A stretch of DNA of 31,943 nucleotides from a virus, in the IMG/VR virus record IMGVR_UViG_3300042521_001656, positions 1 to 31,943 of that record. One strand, given 5' to 3'. A model generated the notes under the pieces. The model was given only the letters and a program-made list of their open reading frames with translations, was not told the DNA's origin and did no database searches. Below are positions 27,793 through 31,943 of the stretch, one piece after another (the first letter of the stretch is position 1; every line of letters begins with the position of its first letter). The position numbers were made by a program, and so were the translations under genes.

Positions 27793-28129
27793 GTGTGCTC
27801 CTTAGCGCTAGTGATTGCCACACGGCCACGGGCCGGCGGTTGGCTGATGGACGCAGAGTTGGTTGCACGCGGTCGGTTTTGACCACCCAGTTCTGCTGCG
27901 CGGCTTGACGCATCACGGCCCCCATGGCGCGGTGTTCATGGGTTGCAAAGCCCAGGGCGTCCAGTTCTTCCCAGACGGCATCGGTGGTGAAGCTGGTGTG
28001 GGTGCTGGCGAGGTGCTGCACGACGGCCAGGGCAGCAGCTTTCCAGTTGGTGTTGGCATGGTCCCAGGCGCGGGTCATGCCGTCGTCTTTGCGGGCCTCG
28101 CCTTCAAGGGCAAAAAATAGCTGTGCCAT
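27776..28129 (-). CDS. Winged-helix-like phage protein
   Basis: A 117-residue protein starts MAQLFFALEGEARKDDGMTR. The part AAALAVVQHLASTHTSFTTD, AVWEELDALGFATHEHRAMG, AVMRQAAQQNWVVKTDRVQP resembles small winged-helix proteins common in phage replication regions, ending with a PSANRRPVAVWQS motif. It probably binds DNA. Its first ten residues are nearly the same as those of the HNH protein upstream (MSQLFFPFDG), a curious match. Confidence 0.65.
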   Translation of the reverse strand: MAQLFFALEGEARKDDGMTRAWDHANTNWKAAALAVVQHLASTHTSFTTDAVWEELDALGFATHEHRAMGAVMRQAAQQNWVVKTDRVQPTLRPSANRRPVAVWQSLALRSTHAAPF

Positions 28130-28133
28130 GTCA

Positions 28134-28706
28134 TCAATTAGTTAAATTGGATTCGCAAACGGTTGCAATTGCTGCTGGAAAATCAACACGCAACCATACG
28201 TAAAACTCATCAGCAGTCATGTCTCCCTTGAGTCTATTTATTCTCTTGTCTACCCATGCTAGGTTGTCGGGATGATAAACTTTTGCTGGACCAAAAGCGG
28301 CAGCCCTTGAAACAGGCAGCATGTGATCAAGTCCAGCAGTAGAACCTATTTCAATCGGCAGCCCAGAGTAGTAGCAATAACCAGTCCATTTGTTTTTTAT
28401 TTGATTTACCCATTCTCTCCTGACAGCCGGCCTAAATTGATCCACGTAACAAGTGCCCCTAAGTTGCGTAATGTTTTCAAGTTTGCGGGCTCTGTCAAAC
28501 TTAAACGCCTCGTGTATATTTCTTTTGATTAAACAATCACGGCAGGTTTTTCTCTGAATAACAGCAGGGCGCTTAAGACAGCTTTGGCATACGCCAAGCT
28601 TGCGGGCGCGAGCTCTCTGTGTTTGTCGATCTAATTTCGCTTTAAGATACCAGCTTGGTTGGTTTGTAACATCGGCTCCATCAAAAGGAAAAAACAACTG
28701 ACTCAC
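28134..28706 (-). CDS. HNH endonuclease
   Basis: A 190-residue protein starts with GTG 28706, overlapping the previous TGA. Zinc-type pairs C40-C43 and C55-C58 (GVCQSCLKRP, KTCRDCLIKR) come first. The HNH part follows: TGYCYYSGLPIEIGSTAGLD, DHMLPVSRAAAFG, YHPDNLAWVDKRINRLKGDM, with D127, H128, N148 and N157 as likely site residues. GC content is clearly below that of the neighbours, a sign of recent transfer; free-standing homing endonucleases often sit between phage genes. It cuts DNA; whether it serves homing or packaging is open, but distance from terL speaks for homing. Confidence 0.8.
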   Translation of the reverse strand: MSQLFFPFDGADVTNQPSWYLKAKLDRQTQRARARKLGVCQSCLKRPAVIQRKTCRDCLIKRNIHEAFKFDRARKLENITQLRGTCYVDQFRPAVRREWVNQIKNKWTGYCYYSGLPIEIGSTAGLDHMLPVSRAAAFGPAKVYHPDNLAWVDKRINRLKGDMTADEFYVWLRVDFPAAIATVCESNLTN

Positions 28707-29101
28707 CAGCGCACCTCCTGCAGCAGCGGGTTGGTCACCGGTGGCTCTGGCGCTGCCGGCAGCTGACCGGGCACGGGTTGCACGTGGAACAGATCAGGCC
28801 GCGCCATGCGCTCGCTCAGATCGGCCTTGAGGCCCCACGCCATGTTGGGCCGGCCGTTCTCCAGGCGGAACACGTACTGCAGCAGCTGCTGCGGCAACGG
28901 CAGCTCATCCATCGGATCAGGGTCCAGCAGGCGCTGGGCGGCGGCATAAAGCCAGATCTCAGGGGTGAGCAGCTCCTTGGCCCGTGCCGGGAAGGTAGTC
29001 CACAGCAGGCCATAGGCCGCCTCGTTCATGCGCTTGCCACGGGGCAACGCATCGGAAAGACCCACCAGGGTGGTGATGAAGGCGTCAGAAGAGAGGGGCA
29101 C
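28703..29101 (-). CDS. Replication-region protein, unknown
   Basis: A 132-residue protein overlaps the preceding gene by 17 nt. It starts MPLSSDAFITTLVGLSDALP and continues MNEAAYGLLWTTFPARAKEL, TPEIWLYAAAQRLLDPDPMD, QQLLQYVFRLENGRPNMAWG. It is helical with a Pro-rich C-terminus. The pairing with an upstream replication-like protein suggests a helicase loader or accessory factor, but I recognise no ATP-binding or other motif. Confidence 0.55.
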   Translation of the reverse strand: MPLSSDAFITTLVGLSDALPRGKRMNEAAYGLLWTTFPARAKELLTPEIWLYAAAQRLLDPDPMDELPLPQQLLQYVFRLENGRPNMAWGLKADLSERMARPDLFHVQPVPGQLPAAPEPPVTNPLLQEVRW

Positions 29102-29678
29102 TGGCCGCCTCCATGGCTTTGATTTTGCGCAGGGCTGAGGCGGCGATCTGATCGCTCAGGGTCATGGGCGTTCCGCTAGCGGTCAAGGGCTGCGAATTAG
29201 CCCTAATGGCAGGGGGCTCAAAAACATCGCCCCAGCCGCTCGCTATGGCCCGCTCCAGGGCCTCCCGGCGCTGGTCTGGGGTCCACCCACGCAGCTTGCC
29301 GCAGACGCGCCTCCAGACGCCTTCTGAGCGCACCCCTTTTTTGACGGCCCACCATTCGGGCAACAGCTGCTGGCAATCGAGCAGGTCAGAAGGCACCAGA
29401 TCGACGCTGATCGCCTTGGCTTTGTAGGGGTCCGCTCCGCGCGCGCACGCACGCGTATTGGTTTTAGGTTTTATAGGTTTTAATTCTTCTTCTATAGGTT
29501 TCTCTATAGAAGAAGAAGAGGGAGTCCCGGCTGCGCTCGGTACTCCCAGGGTAAGGGGCGTGTCAAGCTGTTGAGCCAGCAAAAGGCAGATAAAGCCCTT
29601 CCTGTCTAGGAAGTCGGGCTTGGCGGCATCAATTCTGTCGAGCAGATCGGCCGGAATCATGAAATTCAGCTGTGGCAC
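29085..29678 (-). CDS. RHH-domain protein with replication-initiator-like C-terminus
   Basis: A 197-residue protein starts with GTG 29678 (MPQLNFMIPADLLDRIDAAK). Residues 1-38 resemble a ribbon-helix-helix DNA-binding domain (LNFMIPADLLDRIDAAKPDF, LDRKGFICLLLAQQL). A Lys/Pro/Glu-rich linker follows. Residues about 105-155 (LLPEWWAVKKGVRSEGVWRR, VCGKLRGWTPDQRREALERA, ASGWGDVF) resemble the C-terminal part of phage and plasmid replication proteins. It is the first gene behind the operator-promoter at 29759-29787 and its leader holds three 22-bp-spaced repeats. Possible replication initiator; the call is tentative. Confidence 0.6.
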   Translation of the reverse strand: MPQLNFMIPADLLDRIDAAKPDFLDRKGFICLLLAQQLDTPLTLGVPSAAGTPSSSSIEKPIEEELKPIKPKTNTRACARGADPYKAKAISVDLVPSDLLDCQQLLPEWWAVKKGVRSEGVWRRVCGKLRGWTPDQRREALERAIASGWGDVFEPPAIRANSQPLTASGTPMTLSDQIAASALRKIKAMEAASAPLF

Positions 29679-29694
29679 GGCATGTAGTTGTGAG

Positions 29695-29754
29695 GTAGCG
29701 CTGAGCTGGCGATGCAGTAGCGCTGCAGTGGTGCAGCGGTAGCGCTCAGCTACC
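29695..29754 (-). repeat. Three 22-bp-period repeats and hairpins in leader
   Basis: The octamer gtagcgct occurs at 29695-29702, 29717-29724 and 29739-29746, spaced exactly 22 bp. Each continues with a related half (gagct, gcagt, cagct). The last one forms GGTAGC-5 nt-GCTACC (29738-29754). Between them GCTGCA and TGCAGC also pair. The block covers the expected transcription start and leader of the 29678 gene. Iterons of a replication origin or an operator array are the main readings. Confidence 0.65.
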
Positions 29755-29758
29755 GGAG

Positions 29759-29787
29759 AGACTAGCCAGCGCTAGCCGTAGGGTCAA
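29759..29787 (-). promoter_or_regulatory. Sigma70-type promoter with operator in the spacer
   Basis: On the minus strand: -35 TTGACC (29787-29782), 17-nt spacer CTACGGCTAGCGCTGGC, -10 TAGTCT (29764-29759). The spacer holds GGCTAGCGCTGGCTAG, the same paired half-sites with 10-bp spacing as in the promoter at 26741-26769, so one regulator probably controls both operons. It drives the replication-region genes. Confidence 0.7.
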
Positions 29788-29849
29788 CACTTCGGCCCCT
29801 AGTCGCATGGGTCCCATGGGTCGCAGGACGCTGCCGGTGGTGTGGGCAC

Positions 29850-29873
29850 AAAAAAGCCCCGGTCGTCCGGGGC
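29850..29873 (-). terminator. Rho-independent terminator
   Basis: On the minus strand GCCCCGG-ACGA-CCGGGGC (7 bp perfect, 4-nt loop) is followed by six T. It closes the RHH regulator gene 6 nt after its stop, insulating it from the replication operon. Confidence 0.9.
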
Positions 29874-29879
29874 GGTGGT

Positions 29880-30077
29880 TCAGCTGTTGGGCCAGCGTTT
29901 GGTGATTGGGTTGGGCTTGGGATCCAGGGCGTCCAGGGCCACCTCCAGCAGGTAGGCGGCCAGGTTGCTGGTGCTACGGCCCTCTTCCCCGGAGCGGCGC
30001 TCCAGACGTTGGGCAACGGCATAGCTGACGGTGATGCAGACGCGCTTGGGTGCGCGGAAAGCAGTTGCGGTGGGCAT
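29880..30077 (-). CDS. Ribbon-helix-helix (CopG-like) regulator
   Basis: A 65-residue protein with an AGGAGG site 7 nt before ATG 30077. A basic N-terminal arm and RVCITVSYAVAQRLERRSGE, EGRSTSNLAAYLLEVALDAL give the beta strand plus two helices of a CopG/Arc-type dimer. Such proteins bind tandem short sites. It is monocistronic, with a terminator behind it. Its upstream region holds GGCTAGCCAGTAG and an ACCGGAGAG element that both also occur at the promoter 29759-29787, so self-regulation and control of the neighbouring operon are plausible. It is the only recognisable small repressor in the window. Confidence 0.8.
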   Translation of the reverse strand: MPTATAFRAPKRVCITVSYAVAQRLERRSGEEGRSTSNLAAYLLEVALDALDPKPNPITKRWPNS

Positions 30078-30091
30078 CGGGACCTCCTAGG

Positions 30092-30115
30092 GCTAACCGG
30101 AGAGTTTGGCTAGCC
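30092..30115 (-). promoter_or_regulatory. Operator-like element upstream of the RHH gene
   Basis: The plus strand reads gctaaccggagag, then tttggctagcc. The same two blocks in the same order, gctaccggagag then actagcc, occur at 29749-29767. A -10/-35 pair for the RHH gene is not clear. The shared blocks suggest one protein binds both places. Confidence 0.5.
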
Positions 30116-30163
30116 AGTAGAGGAACCATAGAGCTGATTAGCGCTGGCTGCCGCAGTAGCGCG

Positions 30164-30178
30164 GATCTGATGCAGATC
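30164..30178. promoter_or_regulatory. Short perfect palindrome
   Basis: gatctg-atg-cagatc, 6-bp arms, lies over the stop of the 94-residue gene and upstream of the RHH gene. There is no T-run, so terminator function is doubtful; an operator is possible. Confidence 0.35.
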
Positions 30179-30461
30179 AGGCGCAGCGGGTCGCCGCCAT
30201 CCGCACGTGGGCCTCGGCAGCAGCCACGTGGGCCAGGGCCGCCTCAAACTCCAATGCAACTGCTTCGGGCAGCTCGTGATGGTCCAACAAAAAGGCAATT
30301 AGTTCAGTTATTGATTCACGGGCCCCGGCCAGGCAGTCGAGCGGGTTGTCCCCGCTGCCCTGCAGGTTGTCACGGATGACGCGAGCCAGAGGGCGGCGCT
30401 CAAATGCGTCAGTTGTGCCGCTTGACGCAGCGGCGGCTTTGGCTGAAACGGTAGTGTCCAT
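30177..30461 (-). CDS. Small acidic protein divergent from integrase, unknown
   Basis: A 94-residue protein starts MDTTVSAKAAAASSGTTDAF, then ERRPLARVIRDNLQGSGDNP, ESITELIAFLLDHHELPEAV and an Ala-rich helical end ALAHVAAAEAHVRMAATRCA. It appears alpha-helical and acidic. The position directly divergent from the integrase would suit an excision or lysogeny factor, but I see no DNA-binding motif. There is no clear ribosome binding site. Confidence 0.55.
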   Translation of the reverse strand: MDTTVSAKAAAASSGTTDAFERRPLARVIRDNLQGSGDNPLDCLAGARESITELIAFLLDHHELPEAVALEFEAALAHVAAAEAHVRMAATRCA

Positions 30462-30470
30462 GCGGGTTTT

Positions 30471-30502
30471 CGGGATGTTGGTGGGACGCCAACCCCATCC
30501 CG
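30471..30502. promoter_or_regulatory. Nested inverted repeat in the integrase divergent region
   Basis: cgggatg (30471-30477) and catcccg (30496-30502) enclose ttgg (30478-30481) and ccaa (30489-30492), so a stem with an inner and an outer part and a 3-nt bulge can form. It lies in the 84-bp gap between the two divergent genes. Control site or recombination-directionality site are possible readings. Confidence 0.45.
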
Positions 30503-30508
30503 ATGAGA

Positions 30509-30536
30509 TTGGCTAGTTGCTAGCGTAGCCTAAAGC
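30509..30536 (+). promoter_or_regulatory. Weak promoter/operator candidate for integrase
   Basis: ttggct (30509-30514), a 16-nt spacer and taaagc (30531-30536) give a poor promoter fit only 9 nt before the ATG, which would mean a very short leader. The spacer contains gctagttgctagc, related to the GCTAGC operators but with starts 7 bp apart instead of 10. Confidence 0.35.
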
Positions 30537-30545
30537 CTGCAATTT

Positions 30546-31943
30546 ATGAGGGTTGGGCTGTACGCCAGGGTCTCCAGTGAGAGCGATGAGCAAGAAAATG
30601 CCCTGACCCAGCAGTTAGATCGACTGCGTGCAGCTGCCGTTGGCCACGAGGCCATCGAGTTTGTCGAGGTGATGTCGGGGACACGGGATGACCGGCCCCA
30701 GCTGGCGCGTCTGATGGCCGCTTGCCAGCGCGGGGAGCTGGATCGGGTCATCTGCACCCGCCTGGACCGGCTCAGCCGCTCAATGGCCAATGGCGCAGAA
30801 CTGCTGACCTACTTCAGCGCACCTGACACGCCCAGCCTGCTGGCCTTGGACGACTCGCTGGACCTGGCCACGCCGAGCGGGCGGCTGATGGCCAACATCC
30901 TGATCAGCTTTGCGGTGGCTGAGAGCGACCGGCTGAGCGAGCGGGTGCGCCATGGCAAAACCTTTCACCGCAAAAAATTGGTGCCGTTGGGGCCGTATGC
31001 CCCGTTTGGCTATCGCTACAACGATCAACGCGACAACTATGAATTGAATCCAGAGACAGCGCCGCAAGCCAGAGCCTTGGTTGATCGTTTTTTAAAAGAA
31101 CAAACGATCAGGCCGCTGTTGCGGGATGCCGTCAAGATACCGGGCTGCAGTTTGCACAATCCCTGCAGTTTTCGTCGGTGGATTGGCAACCCAACGCTGG
31201 CTGGTTATCGCGTGTATGGCAGAACCTATGCCGTGCGAGATAGCAAGGGAAAATTGACCAAGCGGATGCGGCAACCTTGGGACTGGGCAGAAATCTATCC
31301 TGACTGTCATCCGCCATTGATTAGCAAAGCGCAGCATCAGCAGATCGTTAAGATCTTGTCTAATCATCGCAACCGAACGCGCAGCGCTTTAAGTCCAAAG
31401 TATGTGGGCAAGTTGACCGGGCTGGTGTCTTGCGGAAATTGCGGCAAGACCTTGTATTACCAGCACGTTGAAGACAAGACTTACAGGTATTTGTTTTGCC
31501 ATGGCAACGATTGCGTTGGCGCCAAAAAAACTAGAATCCGTGCCGACGTGGTGGAAGCCGCGATCTGGCGCGAGCTGCGGCAGTACAAAGAACAATTGCT
31601 GGCCCTTGCGCTGTGCAATCACCCCGACGCTCACGGCGATTGCAGCAGTGAACAAGCGCTGACGCAGCAGATCAAAGAGCTGGAGGCACAAGGCGACCCG
31701 GATTTTGCTGAGGCGATTGCCAAGAAAAAGGCCCGGCTGGCCAAGTTGATTGAAAAGCGGATTACCAGCAAGGTGACAGCGCAGGAGCGCAATGCCATGG
31801 AGCAGGCTTTGGCCGGCGATCACTTCTGGGAGATGGCGCAAGAGGATGCCAGCCGCTGCCGGGCGTTTTTCTCTGAGCTAGTGGAGCGGGTGGTAGTGCG
31901 CGGCCATGAAGTGGAGTCGATCAACCTGAGGCTGCCCAGCGGG
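30546..31943 (+). CDS. Large serine recombinase (phage integrase), 3' end outside window
   Basis: ATG 30546 starts MRVGLYARVSSESDEQENAL. The frame is open for 466 codons to the window edge. The N-terminal resolvase domain has nucleophile S10 in YARVSSE and the conserved stretches VICTRLDRLSRSMANGAELL, TPSGRLMANILISFAVAESD, RLSERVRHGK. The recombinase domain follows (PFGYRYNDQ, RWIGNPTLAGYRVYGRTYA). Then come a zinc ribbon from about residue 297 (SCGNCGKTLYYQHV, FCHGNDC) and a helical coiled-coil region (DFAEAIAKKKARLAKLIEKR). It inserts and excises the phage genome at short att sites. It resembles XisF-type cyanobacterial recombinases. No att core is recognised. Confidence 0.93.
   Translation, partial: MRVGLYARVSSESDEQENALTQQLDRLRAAAVGHEAIEFVEVMSGTRDDRPQLARLMAACQRGELDRVICTRLDRLSRSMANGAELLTYFSAPDTPSLLALDDSLDLATPSGRLMANILISFAVAESDRLSERVRHGKTFHRKKLVPLGPYAPFGYRYNDQRDNYELNPETAPQARALVDRFLKEQTIRPLLRDAVKIPGCSLHNPCSFRRWIGNPTLAGYRVYGRTYAVRDSKGKLTKRMRQPWDWAEIYPDCHPPLISKAQHQQIVKILSNHRNRTRSALSPKYVGKLTGLVSCGNCGKTLYYQHVEDKTYRYLFCHGNDCVGAKKTRIRADVVEAAIWRELRQYKEQLLALALCNHPDAHGDCSSEQALTQQIKELEAQGDPDFAEAIAKKKARLAKLIEKRITSKVTAQERNAMEQALAGDHFWEMAQEDASRCRAFFSELVERVVVRGHEVESINLRLPSG

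Noticed and set aside
29168-29180. CCGCTAGCGG palindrome as a further operator
   Set aside because: It is inside the coding sequence of the 197-residue protein, far from a promoter; a single half-site palindrome is too weak to call.
30530-31841. Several minus-strand frames opposite the integrase
   Set aside because: The plus-strand frame is open for 466 codons and carries serine recombinase motifs; the minus frames are shadows.

Overview
The window reads as most of a temperate, siphovirus-type phage or prophage. Its gene families and its tail-fibre style (fibre proteins that open with an RIQLRRD or TIRIKRR motif and carry NAIVARD-type repeats) point to a cyanobacterial, Synechococcus/Cyanobium-like host. 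That host call is inference from protein style and high GC content; no host gene is visible. Nearly all genes lie on the minus strand and are tightly packed, with 1 to 17 nt overlaps. One divergent plus-strand gene, a large serine integrase, runs off the right edge.

Read in transcription order (right to left): 30.5-31.9 kb holds the integrase. 29.0-30.5 kb is the control and replication region, with a small unknown gene, a ribbon-helix-helix (RHH) regulator closed by a good terminator, an operator-bearing promoter, a 22-bp-period repeat leader and an RHH-type replication-like protein. 26.9-28.7 kb carries an HNH endonuclease, a winged-helix-like protein and a PD-(D/E)XK nuclease whose reading frame looks broken. 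26.7-24.7 kb is a block of small early genes driven by a second operator-bearing promoter and including RusA. 24.7-21.7 kb is the packaging module: TerS, a very basic protein, two tiny genes and TerL. 21.7-20.8 kb has a sigma-like factor and a membrane-anchored HTH protein. 20.7-16.8 kb has the portal, a MuF head protein fused to an HExxH metallopeptidase domain, a small acidic overlapping gene (possible immunity gene) and a connector. 16.7-9.2 kb has a second basic protein, tail tube, neck proteins, tape measure, distal tail and tail hub. 9.2-6.7 kb has four structural proteins of unknown role. 6.7-0.6 kb has a scaffold-like protein, a tail-chaperone-like pair joined by a clear -1 frameshift signal, a terminator-like/fibre hybrid and a fibre/adhesin cluster. 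The major capsid protein runs off the left edge.

The strongest points of interest are: (1) the MuF-metallopeptidase fusion, whose C-terminal half is AT-rich and is followed by an overlapping acidic gene, the layout of a phage-borne toxin/immunity cassette; (2) a textbook A AAA AAG slippery heptamer, 7-nt spacer and hairpin at 5389-5423; (3) a recurrent junction motif, roughly GGGCAACTTGAGCC on the coding strand, placed about 15-25 nt upstream of the next start codon at ten or more gene junctions; (4) paired GCTAGC operators inside the 17-nt spacers of two TTGACC promoters; and (5) an unusual structural gene order, with the capsid gene after the fibres and the chaperone pair about 6.5 kb beyond the tape measure. 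No CRISPR array, tRNA, rRNA or insertion sequence was recognised.
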